In this document: in pieces, positions 47,882 through 57,450 of the stretch
Position numbering within the stretch: position 1 is the stretch's first letter
Layout of the letters: each line of letters starts with the position of its first letter
Source of the DNA: Sorangium cellulosum So ce56
GTDB lineage: Bacteria; Myxococcota_A; Polyangia; Polyangiales; Polyangiaceae
DNA length: 64,000 bases
Reading direction: 5' to 3'
NCBI RefSeq assembly: GCF_000067165.1
Contig: NC_010162.1
Coordinates: 1-64,000 of the forward strand
Made by a program: the position numbers and the translations under genes
Notes under the pieces: generated by a model
What the model was told of the DNA's origin: nothing
What the model saw: the letters and a program-made list of their open reading frames with translations, nothing else
Databases searched by the model: none

Positions 47882-48874
47882 ATGCCCGCCGAACCGATCA
47901 CGGCCGCCCAGATCTTCGAGCGCTTCTTCGCGCCGCAGTACCCGCCCGACGCGCTCGCCGACCTGGCAGGCGTGCGCTCCACGGACGCGAACCCGGCGGG
48001 AAACCCGTCGATCCTGGCCCAGATCGACCACGCAGCGGAGGTGTTCGCCCGCCTCGCGCCCGCGGCGTTCGGCGCGCCCGATCTCGGGCTCGACTTCTCC
48101 GATGCGTCGGTCCACCGGCTGGGCGCGGCGCTGACGCGCGAGCGACGCGACGCCTGGCTCGCGCCGGCAGGCGGCCCTTCCGATGCGCGCGGATCGAGCG
48201 GCGCGTCGGCGGCGAGCGCGGGCGGAGAGCCTCCCCTGCTCGTCACCCTCGTGACGCACGGGGCGCTCTACGTCGGGGCGTGCGTCGTCAAGAATCACGG
48301 CGGAAAATGGCAGGTGCGGAGGCCCCTGTGGGAGTCGCTGGTCCGGCTCGAGTCGAGCGCAGGGACGGGCGATCTCGCGATCTTCCAGTGGTGGCTCAAG
48401 GCGCTCAGCGACGAGGAGATCGGCCGCGGCAGGCTCGTGGATCGCTACCGCACCCACGTGGAGGTGCCGACGTTCGACGCGGAGCGGCTGCCGATCCTCG
48501 CCGCGGGCGACCGGCGGATCCCGAAGCTCGCGAAGGTCCGTTACGACACGCTCTACAAGCACCTCCGCGCGCACCTGCCGGAGCTCAGGTCCGTGGGCGA
48601 CGATTTCCCGTCCCCGGAGCGCTTCGAGGAGCTGGGCTTCAAGAGCATGGAGTTCGCGCTGCTCGGCGGCGGGCGGATGCTCCTCATGCACGGGGCGACC
48701 GCGGACGGGGTGCACCTGCTCTGGCTCGACGCGAGCGGCTTCGTGAAGTCGCTTTACTACCCTGCGGACAGCTTCCCCGCCCACGTGGTCCAGATCGAGG
48801 GCCAGAAGATCCGGGTGATCGTGCCCGTGCGCGGCGAGAGCCAGGTGCACGAGATGCTCTGGTGGGGGGCGTAG
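47882..48874 (+). CDS. Conserved-looking protein of unknown function
   Basis: 330 residues from the ATG at 47882. I do not recognise the family. Visible traits: no signal peptide; a disordered Ser/Ala/Gly segment (about 98-118); a hydrophobic beta-rich middle (LVTLVTHGALYVGACVVKNHGGKWQVRRPLWESLV); and a C-terminal stretch GVHLLWLDASGFVKSLYYPADSFP. WWLKALSDEEIGRGRLVDRY also stands out. It lies 62 bases after rpoN and 40 before another unknown gene, on the same strand, so the three might be cotranscribed, though a hairpin separates rpoN. Confidence 0.7.
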   Translation: MPAEPITAAQIFERFFAPQYPPDALADLAGVRSTDANPAGNPSILAQIDHAAEVFARLAPAAFGAPDLGLDFSDASVHRLGAALTRERRDAWLAPAGGPSDARGSSGASAASAGGEPPLLVTLVTHGALYVGACVVKNHGGKWQVRRPLWESLVRLESSAGTGDLAIFQWWLKALSDEEIGRGRLVDRYRTHVEVPTFDAERLPILAAGDRRIPKLAKVRYDTLYKHLRAHLPELRSVGDDFPSPERFEELGFKSMEFALLGGGRMLLMHGATADGVHLLWLDASGFVKSLYYPADSFPAHVVQIEGQKIRVIVPVRGESQVHEMLWWGA

Positions 48875-48914
48875 CCGGCTCGCGCACCGAGCGCGCCGGC
48901 GGTAGGCTCGCCCC

Positions 48915-49913
48915 GTGCTCTCGCCCGACGTCCGCTTCGAGGGGTTCACCGCGACCGACTGGGTCCGCGTGCTGTCGTTGTTCCGGCCCAGGCGCACGGG
49001 CATCGAGGAGCGCGAGGTCGGCCGTCCGCGCGGCGGCGTCGTCGCGGTCCACGCGGGCGGCAAGCTCAGGAAGCTCGTGCACACGGACGCGGGCCGGCTC
49101 CGGATCGACGACGCGCAGCGAGCCCTCCCGCGCTCCGCGGAGGAGCTCGCCGCGAGCCACCACGCGAGCTGGGCCGCCGTCATCGAGGCGGGCGTCCTCG
49201 AGGCCATCGTGGAGCGGTTCGGCGCGCGGGTGCGGCGCGGCGACGATCTCATCGGCCAGTCGCTCCTGCTGCTGCAGCTCGCGCGCGAGGAGCTCCTCGC
49301 GGGGAGGATCGATCTCTGGCCGGCGAGGCTGCGCGGCGTGCCGATGCCCTCGGCGGGCGTCGTGCGCGGCACGCTGGAGTCGCTCGCTGGGGTCGGCAAG
49401 ACGGTGGTGATCGGCCTGTTCGAAGGGGGGGAGCTCTGGACGAGCGTCGCGCTCCGCCGCGACGCCCGCGGGATCAACCTGATCCTCGGCCCGGACGAGG
49501 TGCGGGAGGACATGGGGCTGCTCGCGGGCGACTGGCGCCGCGACTACCGGCACCTCTCGCGCGCCATCGAGGAGCGGGCAGGGGAGCTGTCGCTCGGCTG
49601 CTTCGCGGAGGCGGAGACCATCCGGCAGCTCGAGGTCGACCCGAGCCCGGGCGCCTGGGCCAGGGCGGTGGCGGTGCGCGACGTGATCCTCGCGCCGGTG
49701 CCGGCGGCCCTCGCCATCCCGCTCGGGATCGACGCGGGGCGCGCGGCGCTCAGCGCGCTCCGCGCGCTCGTGGAGCGGATCGATCCGATGGGGATCGTGG
49801 CGCCAGCGGTGCGGGCGGTGCTCGAGCGGGCCGGGACCGACAGCGACATGGCCGCGATGCTGCCGTTCCACCCGCTGGAGCTCCTCCGCAAGCTGATCAG
49901 CCGGGATCGCTGA
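48915..49913 (+). CDS. Protein of unknown function
   Basis: 332 residues from a GTG at 48915. No family recognised. It is mixed alpha/beta with no signal peptide and no long membrane segment. Notable parts are GGVVAVHAGGKLRKLVHTDAGRLRID, GQSLLLLQLAREELLAGRIDLWP and AMLPFHPLELLRKLIS at the end. It follows the preceding unknown gene by 40 bases and converges with the PFK-2/FBPase-2 gene 58 bases on. Confidence 0.65.
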   Translation: MLSPDVRFEGFTATDWVRVLSLFRPRRTGIEEREVGRPRGGVVAVHAGGKLRKLVHTDAGRLRIDDAQRALPRSAEELAASHHASWAAVIEAGVLEAIVERFGARVRRGDDLIGQSLLLLQLAREELLAGRIDLWPARLRGVPMPSAGVVRGTLESLAGVGKTVVIGLFEGGELWTSVALRRDARGINLILGPDEVREDMGLLAGDWRRDYRHLSRAIEERAGELSLGCFAEAETIRQLEVDPSPGAWARAVAVRDVILAPVPAALAIPLGIDAGRAALSALRALVERIDPMGIVAPAVRAVLERAGTDSDMAAMLPFHPLELLRKLISRDR

Positions 49914-49971
49914 GCCGGCGCGGCGCCGTCGCAGCGCGGCCGGCGCCCCGAGCGCGGCCGCGCTGCCTGGC

Positions 49972-51234
49972 TCAGGGGTGCGCGGTGCTCGAGTCGCCGC
50001 CCTGGACGGCGGGCGCGAGCTGGAAGCGGCGCTCCTCGCAGGCATACGCCGTCGGGGTCAGCTCGATGACGGTGTGCAGCGGGATCGGCAGCGTCGGACA
50101 CGAGGGCGCGGGGCGATCGACGAGGTAGGCGTAGAGCGCGCGCAGCACCGCCTGGTGGCCGATCACGAGCACGGGCGAGCGCTGGCGCTCGAGCTGGATG
50201 ATCAGCGGGTCGAGGCGCTGGATGACGTCCTCGTACGACTCGCCGCGCGGGTAGCGGTAGCGGAACTTGTCGGCCGCGCGCGCGTTGAAGACCTCGGGCA
50301 TCTGCTGGCGGATCTCCTCGTACGTCATGCCCTCGCAGACGCCCGCGTCGATCTCGTCGAGGGCGCGCCAGGCGACGTGGTTCTGCGTCATCGGGCGCGC
50401 TGTCTGGATGGTGCGGCGCAGCGTGCTCGTCCAGACGTTGACGTGCTCGTCGCCGGCGCGCTCGCGGATGAACGCGGAGAGGTTCTTCGCGTACTCGTCG
50501 CCGCGCGCGCTGAGATCCGAGTCGCCGCCGAGCAGCCCCTTCTCGTTGAACACGCTCTCCCCGTGGCGGGTCAGCCAGATCGGGTGCGGCGTGAGGTGCA
50601 TGTTCATCAAGAGCGGGACGAGGCGCGCCGGCAGGTAGCCGTGGATGCGGTTCAGCACGACCTGGCGGCCGACGTCGATGATCTTGATGTAGCTCCGCTC
50701 GGGCTCGCCGAGCGGCTCGTACGCGCGGGCGTAGTGCGCGATGCGCGCGCGGAAGTCGCGCAGCGCCGCCTCCGGGTCGACGCCCTGGTAGTCCGGCGAG
50801 CGGAGCTTCGTCTCGCGGACGTTGGTCTCGATGATCGACTCGTCGTTGCAGATCGACTCGATGAAGACGACCGGGAAGCCGTGCGCCTGGCAGCGCTCGA
50901 TGACGAGGTTCCGGCGAGCGCGCGTGCTGTTCGTGGCGTCGTAGATCGCCACCTCGCCGCCGGAGCTGAGCCAGCCGATGAGGTCGTCGAGGGCGGTCAT
51001 CGCCATGCCGAGGAGCGCCTGGCGTCCCTCGGTGTTGTTGGGGTCGAAGAACTGGTGCGGCTGCGCGGTGCCGAGGTGCGCGCGGCGGTAGTTGCCCACG
51101 TTGAAGAGCCGCGTGGGGTGGCCGAGCCACGACAGGTACCGCGCGATCTTGCGGGCGATGGACGTCTTCCCGCGGGCGGGCAGGCCCACCATGGCGAGCA
51201 CGATCGGCGAGGAGTCGCGCGCGAGCGAGACCAT
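49972..51234 (-). CDS. Bifunctional 6-phosphofructo-2-kinase / fructose-2,6-bisphosphatase
   Basis: 420 residues, both domains of the eukaryotic PFKFB enzyme. The kinase half has Walker A GLPARGKT at 17-24, then LFNVGNYRRA, IYDATNSTRARR and FIESICNDESII, all near-identical to animal and yeast forms. The phosphatase half is histidine-phosphatase type: catalytic RHGES with His224, then TLRRTIQTA, LDEIDAGVCEGMTYEEI, YPRGESYEDVIQRL and the second His360 in GHQAVLRALYAYL. The predicted product, fructose 2,6-bisphosphate, controls glycolysis in eukaryotes. The N- and C-terminal regulatory extensions of animal forms are absent. It starts 9 bases after the YfiH-family gene and likely shares its transcript. 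Confidence 0.95.
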   Translation of the reverse strand: MVSLARDSSPIVLAMVGLPARGKTSIARKIARYLSWLGHPTRLFNVGNYRRAHLGTAQPHQFFDPNNTEGRQALLGMAMTALDDLIGWLSSGGEVAIYDATNSTRARRNLVIERCQAHGFPVVFIESICNDESIIETNVRETKLRSPDYQGVDPEAALRDFRARIAHYARAYEPLGEPERSYIKIIDVGRQVVLNRIHGYLPARLVPLLMNMHLTPHPIWLTRHGESVFNEKGLLGGDSDLSARGDEYAKNLSAFIRERAGDEHVNVWTSTLRRTIQTARPMTQNHVAWRALDEIDAGVCEGMTYEEIRQQMPEVFNARAADKFRYRYPRGESYEDVIQRLDPLIIQLERQRSPVLVIGHQAVLRALYAYLVDRPAPSCPTLPIPLHTVIELTPTAYACEERRFQLAPAVQGGDSSTAHP

Positions 51235-51243
51235 GGGAGCGTT

Positions 51244-52056
51244 CTAGCCGATGACGGTACGGCCGGCGACGATGACGGAGAGCAGGCGGCCGCTGCGCTG
51301 TCCGTCGCGCCGGTACGAGAAGAAGCGGGCGGGGTCACACGCGGTGCAGCCAGGGACGTCCTCGACCGAGGTTGCGTCCAGGCCGGCCTCGGTGAGCTGG
51401 GCCTTGAGGATGCGGCGGACGTCGACGTGCGGGCGCGCGCCGGGCGCCCCGCGGACGACGGCGGCGGCGCCCGCGCTGGAGCACGCGGCGAGATCGGCGG
51501 CGACGTCGTCGCCGACCTCGAAGCAGCAGGCCTCGATGTGCGGGCCGATGGCCGCGATGAGATCCGCGCCCGGGCCGGTGAGCGAGCGGAGCGCGCGGGC
51601 CGCCTCGACCACGACCCGGCGGACGGTCCCACGCCAGCCGCTGTGGATCGCGGCGACGGCGCCGGTCCGGCGATCGGCGAGGAGGATCGGGGCGCAGTCG
51701 GCGCTGCGGACACCGCAGCCGACGCCGGGTACACGCGAGAGGGTCACGTCCCCGACCTCGCGGACGACGTCGTCGCGATCCTCCTCACCGGTGAGGACCC
51801 GCGCCTCGACGCCGTGGACCTGGCTGAGGAAATAGAGCCGCGCGGCCGGGATGCCGAGGCGCCGCGCGGCGCGCTGCAGGTTCTCCCGGACGGCGGCGGG
51901 GTCGTCGCCGAGGGCGATGGCGAAGCTCAGGGTGTCCCACGGGGGGGCGCTGACGCCGCCGCGCCGCGTGAAGAAGGCGTGCGCGAAGCCGGCGGCGGCG
52001 AGGAGCGGGCTCTCGAGCGCCTCGGCGGCCCCGGGGTCGTCGATTTTTACGGTCAT
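51244..52056 (-). CDS. YfiH/PgeF-family purine nucleosidase-type protein
   Basis: 270 residues from the ATG at 52056; a longer open frame upstream adds no homology. Family marks: HAFFTRRGGVS, the SQVHGVEARVL His, VGCGVRSADCAPILLADRRTGAVAAIHSGWRGTVRRVVV with the catalytic Cys and His, and AAIGPHIEACCFEVGDDV. Members are called laccase-domain or polyphenol oxidase proteins; several have purine nucleoside phosphorylase or adenosine deaminase activity, and PgeF edits peptidoglycan precursors. The exact activity is open. It is the first gene of a pair with PFK-2/FBPase-2 and is divergent from a kinase gene. Confidence 0.88.
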   Translation of the reverse strand: MTVKIDDPGAAEALESPLLAAAGFAHAFFTRRGGVSAPPWDTLSFAIALGDDPAAVRENLQRAARRLGIPAARLYFLSQVHGVEARVLTGEEDRDDVVREVGDVTLSRVPGVGCGVRSADCAPILLADRRTGAVAAIHSGWRGTVRRVVVEAARALRSLTGPGADLIAAIGPHIEACCFEVGDDVAADLAACSSAGAAAVVRGAPGARPHVDVRRILKAQLTEAGLDATSVEDVPGCTACDPARFFSYRRDGQRSGRLLSVIVAGRTVIG

Positions 52057-52142
52057 TTTGGCTCCACGGCGGGATCCGATGCGTCGGCTGCTTCGGTCAT
52101 AGACGATACGGGTGGGTTGCGTGGTATTTTCCGGCTCCACGC

Positions 52143-53348
<1,206 letters not shown>

Positions 53349-53468
53349 TCCTCCGCAAGCGCGCCCCGGATCGAGGCGGGCCTCCGCGGGCGTGCTAGCG
53401 TCGCCGCGCCGGCGCGCCGGGCGCTCTGGATGCGCATCGCCTGCGCCAGCGTTCACGGGGACGGCGTC

Positions 53469-56312
53469 ATGGCCTCGGAGCAATCACGGAACCCAGGGGG
53501 AAACGAGAACGATCCGGTCAGGAAGACCGATGCGCCGGATCGGGCGTCGGATCCGCTGCGTCAGGCGTCGGATCCGCTGCGTCAGGCGTCGGATCCGCTG
53601 CGTCAGGCGTCGGATCCGCTGCGCCGAGCGTCGGATCCGCTGCGTCAGGCGTCGGAGCCGCCGGCGCGGCGGTCGGGGCCGCCGGGGCGAGGGAGCGAGC
53701 CGCCGGAGCGGATCAGCGGGGCGACGCGGCCGGCGAGCGCGCCGCACGTCGAGGGCGCGCAGCGCTTGCCCGGCCAATCGGACGGGGCGCCCCCGCAGGA
53801 GAGAGGCCCCACGATCGCGACGTGGGCGAAGCGCATCGGGATCGCGCTCGCGGCGCTGCTCGTCCTCGCCGCCGCCACGATCGCGCTCGTCATCCGGCAC
53901 TACGAGGCGGATCTCCCCTCGACCCACGAGCTCAAGGACTACCGGCCCCCGCAGGTGACGCGCATCCTCGCGCGCGACGGGACGCGCCTCGGCGAGGTCT
54001 TCACCGAGCGGCGCACCGTGGTGCGCATCGGCGAGATCCCGAGCCAGGTGAAGCTGGCCGCGCTCGCCGCCGAGGACGCAGGCTTCTACGAGCACGCAGG
54101 GCTGAACTACCTCGGCATGCTCCGCGCCCTCGCGGTGAACCTCCGCTCGACCCGGGCCCGGCAGGGCGCGAGCACCATCACGCAGCAGGTCGTGAAGAAC
54201 GTCCTGCTCACGCCGGATCGGACCTTCAACCGCAAGGCGCGCGAGATCATCCTCGCCCGCAAGATCGAGCAGGAGCTCACCAAGGACGAGATCCTGGAGC
54301 TCTACCTCAACAAGATCTACTTCGGCCACGGCCGCTACGGGGTCGAGGAGGCGAGCCGCTACTACTTCGGGAAGAGCGTGCGCGACGTGACGCTCGCCGA
54401 GGCCGCGCTGCTCGTCGCCATCGTGAAGGGGCCGTCGGTGTACTCGCCGCGGGTGAACCTCGAGCGCGCCGTGGCGCGGCGGGACTTCGTGCTCGATCAG
54501 ATGCAGCGCAAGGCCTTCGCGGACGAGATCCAGGTGGCGCAAGCGAAGCAGGAGCCGGTCGTGCTCGCCATCGAGACCGAATCGCTCGCCGAGCTCGCGC
54601 CCGAGGTGGTCGCCGAGGCGCAGCGCGTGCTGCGCGAGCTCGTCGGGCCCGCCGCGCAGCAAGGCGGCTACACCATCACGACCACGATCGATCCGGCGAT
54701 GCAGGCGGCGGCGCGCGCGTCCGTCCGCAAGAACCTCGACGCCTACGCGAAGCGGCACAAGCTGCTCGGCCCGCTCGCGCGGAGCAAGAAAGAGCCGCCG
54801 GCCTTCGAGGGGACGCCCGCCGGCCACAAGGTCTTCCGGGGGGTCGTGACGGGCGCCGACGACGCCCGAGGGACGCTCTCGGTGCGCGTGGGCACGCTGG
54901 AAGGCACGGTCACGCTCCGCGGCGCGCAGCGGTACAACCCGAACGGGCTCCCGCCGAGTAAATTCGCCGACGTCGACAAGGTGGTGCGCGTCAGCCTGAT
55001 CGGCCCCGCGCCGGAGCCGGTCGTCGAAGCGGCCGCCGCAGGCCAGGAAGAGGACGAGGACGCCGCCGGAGAGGCAGGGCGCGCGGCGCCCGCGGGCAAA
55101 CCGGGGAAGCCCGCGGCCCCGGCGCCGCTGCGGCTCGAGCTCGGACCCGAGGGGGCGCTCGTCGCGATCGACGTGCGGACGCGCGAGATCGTCGCCCTCG
55201 TCGGCAGCTACGAGGCGATGCGCGGCGGGCTCGACCGGGCGACGTTCGCGCGGCGGCAGCCAGGGTCGACGTTCAAGGCGTTCGTCTACGGCTACGGCAT
55301 CCACGCGCGCACGCTGACGCCGGCGACGATCCTCGACACCGATCCGCTGGCCATCGCCGGGTACAAGCCGCAGAACTACGACGAGAGCGAGGGGAAGTCG
55401 CCGGCGCGGCTCCGGGAGGCGGCGGCGCACAGCGTGAACGTGGCCGCGGTGTCGGCGCTGTCGCGCGTCGGCGCCTCGAACGTGGTCGCCTTCGCCGGGG
55501 CGCTCGGCGTCCAGTCGAAGCTCGGCGCAGACCTGTCGCTCGCCCTCGGCGCCTACGAGGTCACGCCGCGCGAGATGGCCGCCGCGTACGCGAGCATCGC
55601 CGCGGGCGGCGTCCACGAGCAGCCTGTCCTGATCACGAAGATCGTCGGCCCCGGCGGGGTGGAGATCCCGCTGCCGCCACGCCCGCCGGGGCACCGCGTG
55701 ATGGAGGAGGCGGAGGCCTACGTGCTCACGAGCGTGCTGACGTCGGTCGTGCAGAGCGGGACCGCCAGGCAGGCGCGCTCGCTGGGGCGCCCGATCGCTG
55801 GCAAGACGGGGACGACGAACCAGTCGAAGGACACCTGGTTCGTGGGCTACTCGACCGACATCGCGTGCGCCGTGTGGACCGGCTACGACGACGCGGCGCC
55901 GCTCGGCAGCGGCGAGACGGGCGCGATGGCGGCGCTGCCGGCGTTCGTGGACTTCATGAAGCAGGCGCACGCGAAGCGCCCGGCCGCCGATTTCCCGGTG
56001 CCGAGCGGCGTCGTTCGCGTGAAGATCGATCCGCTGACGGGTCTCCTCGCGCGCGAGGGGCAGGAAGACGCCATCGAGGAGGTGTTCGTCGCCGGGACGG
56101 AGCCGACCGAGGAGGCGCAGGTCCCCGAGGCGGACGCGGGCGCGGAGCCGGCGGACGGCGTGGCGCCAGCCGAGCAGCAGGGCACCCCGCCGGCGCCAGG
56201 CGAGGGGCCGCGGCCGGTGGAGCCGGGCGCCGCGCCAGCGCCGGTCGAGTCGGAGCACGCGCCGGAGCCGGGCCCGCTGCCGACCGGCGAGACGGCGCCG
56301 CCGCCGTTCTGA
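53469..56312 (+). CDS. Class A penicillin-binding protein (PBP1A-like) with N-terminal heptad repeats
   Basis: 947 residues from the ATG at 53469 (another ATG at 53430 would add 13). A cytoplasmic N-terminus with five ASDPLRQ-type heptads (26-60) precedes one membrane helix. The GT51 glycosyltransferase follows (EDAGFYEHAGLNYLGMLRAL, QGASTITQQVVKNVLLTP, then IEQELTKDEILELYLNKIYFG) and the transpeptidase has SxxK at S600 (GSTFK), SxN in AHSVN and KTGT in GKTGTTN. An insert with an acidic patch lies between the domains. The tail is Pro/Glu/Ala-rich. It polymerises and crosslinks peptidoglycan. A hairpin at 56320 may end the transcript. Confidence 0.95.
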   Translation: MASEQSRNPGGNENDPVRKTDAPDRASDPLRQASDPLRQASDPLRQASDPLRRASDPLRQASEPPARRSGPPGRGSEPPERISGATRPASAPHVEGAQRLPGQSDGAPPQERGPTIATWAKRIGIALAALLVLAAATIALVIRHYEADLPSTHELKDYRPPQVTRILARDGTRLGEVFTERRTVVRIGEIPSQVKLAALAAEDAGFYEHAGLNYLGMLRALAVNLRSTRARQGASTITQQVVKNVLLTPDRTFNRKAREIILARKIEQELTKDEILELYLNKIYFGHGRYGVEEASRYYFGKSVRDVTLAEAALLVAIVKGPSVYSPRVNLERAVARRDFVLDQMQRKAFADEIQVAQAKQEPVVLAIETESLAELAPEVVAEAQRVLRELVGPAAQQGGYTITTTIDPAMQAAARASVRKNLDAYAKRHKLLGPLARSKKEPPAFEGTPAGHKVFRGVVTGADDARGTLSVRVGTLEGTVTLRGAQRYNPNGLPPSKFADVDKVVRVSLIGPAPEPVVEAAAAGQEEDEDAAGEAGRAAPAGKPGKPAAPAPLRLELGPEGALVAIDVRTREIVALVGSYEAMRGGLDRATFARRQPGSTFKAFVYGYGIHARTLTPATILDTDPLAIAGYKPQNYDESEGKSPARLREAAAHSVNVAAVSALSRVGASNVVAFAGALGVQSKLGADLSLALGAYEVTPREMAAAYASIAAGGVHEQPVLITKIVGPGGVEIPLPPRPPGHRVMEEAEAYVLTSVLTSVVQSGTARQARSLGRPIAGKTGTTNQSKDTWFVGYSTDIACAVWTGYDDAAPLGSGETGAMAALPAFVDFMKQAHAKRPAADFPVPSGVVRVKIDPLTGLLAREGQEDAIEEVFVAGTEPTEEAQVPEADAGAEPADGVAPAEQQGTPPAPGEGPRPVEPGAAPAPVESEHAPEPGPLPTGETAPPPF
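53544..53648 (+). repeat. Five 21-base tandem repeats inside the PBP gene
   Basis: Each unit encodes ASDPLRQ; copy 4 ends in R-R instead of R-Q. Three units are identical, and the array continues into a broken sixth copy. Identity at the base level suggests recent expansion by slippage or unequal exchange. Confidence 0.95.
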
Positions 56313-56616
56313 GCGGCGCGGGCGCACGAGCGCCCTGATCGGCGGCCCATGCTCCGCGCGTTGCGCGCGGAATCGAAGAGATGCCCGCCCAGCATCACGC
56401 CTCGAAGGTAGTTCCCTCGATAGCCATCCTCCGCCATGAAGAGCTCTCGAAAACACCCATGCCGTCCGGCCGGCCGGGAACTCGGTATTGAAAGGCACGG
56501 AAGGCAATTGCCACATGGGCGCCGGGGGCCGGTGGACGAGAGGAACGCAGGGCCGCGCGAAACGAGAGGTCGAGTCGGTCAGCGCGCTGGCGGGGACATA
56601 CGCCACCTTCGTGGCG
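56313..56616. other. Intergenic region after the PBP gene
   Basis: 304 bases between convergent genes. It holds the hairpin at 56320-56335. A stretch around 56440-56640 is less GC-rich than its neighbours. No gene supported. Confidence 0.5.
56320..56335 (+). terminator. Hairpin after the PBP gene
   Basis: GGGCGC-ACGA-GCGCCC, a perfect 6-base stem with a four-base loop, 8 bases after the stop. No T tract. Confidence 0.4.
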
Positions 56617-57321
56617 TCATCCCACCTGGCCTTCGTCAGCGACGTTACGGGCCAGGACCTTCGAGGACACCCGGCCGACGAGCCGCCGCAGGGCCTGCTT
56701 CGCGCCTATCGCGCCGCCAGCGCCGACCGCGAAGACGAGAGGCGCCGCGGCGCCGCCGGTCACCGCGACGAGGCCCGCCGCGAGCAGCACGCCGGCGCCG
56801 GTCGCCATCGCGCCTGTCGAGGCCTCCTGCGCCGCGTGCGCGAGCGCTTCCTTCCTCGTCATCTCGCCTCGCTGGTAGGCCGTGACGCCCTCGTAGGCGC
56901 CGAAGGCGCCGTCGATCACGAACCCGATACCGGCCGCCTTGCCCGCGCCCTTCAGGATCTCCCGGCCCGCGGCCCTCATCGCCTCGCGGGCCAGCCCCTT
57001 CGCGACCGCGGCCGAGACGCCGTCGGTGAGCGCGGCCTGGCCCGCGTGCCGCCCCGCCTGCGCGACGATCGCGGCGGCCTGCGTTCCGCCCTGATCCCCG
57101 ATGATCTTCGCCGTCGTCTGCGCGCCCAGCGAGAGCCCCGGCGCGAGCGCGTCCACGACCGCCGTGGTGTTCTCGACCATCACGCGCCGCAGGCCCTCCC
57201 GCGCGCCGTCGTCGAGGAGCCTCTTGCCCGCCGCCGAGAACAGCGCCTCCGCCGCCCCGCGGACGGCGACCGCGCCGCTCCCTGCGATCGAACCAAGGAT
57301 CTTGTTTCGCTGTGAGCTCAT
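56617..57321 (-). CDS. Ala/Gly-rich protein of unknown function
   Basis: 234 residues from the ATG at 57321, fixed by GGGGAGG a few bases upstream; a longer frame is less likely. The whole chain is Ala/Gly-rich with glycine-zipper-like helices: KAAGIGFVIDGAFGAYEGVTAY in the middle and ATGAGVLLAAGLVAVTGGAAAPLVFAVGAGGAIGAKQALRR near the end, probably membrane-inserting. I do not recognise it. Such patterns occur in pore or effector proteins and in toxin translocation domains, but nothing here proves that. It is followed on the same strand by no close gene. Confidence 0.6.
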   Translation of the reverse strand: MSSQRNKILGSIAGSGAVAVRGAAEALFSAAGKRLLDDGAREGLRRVMVENTTAVVDALAPGLSLGAQTTAKIIGDQGGTQAAAIVAQAGRHAGQAALTDGVSAAVAKGLAREAMRAAGREILKGAGKAAGIGFVIDGAFGAYEGVTAYQRGEMTRKEALAHAAQEASTGAMATGAGVLLAAGLVAVTGGAAAPLVFAVGAGGAIGAKQALRRLVGRVSSKVLARNVADEGQVG

Positions 57322-57450
57322 CTCGACCTCCCCGCCTCGCGCGCCCTCGCCTCGATCATGGGGTAGCGCCCGGGTGCGGAAAGACAAGCTCAGCGACGCG
57401 CGCTCCCACGCTGCCGTGTCGCGGCGCCGGCCGCGTCCGATCGCCTGACC

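Noticed and set aside
53544..53648. CRISPR array
   Set aside because: The repeats are directly adjacent 21-base coding units with no spacers.
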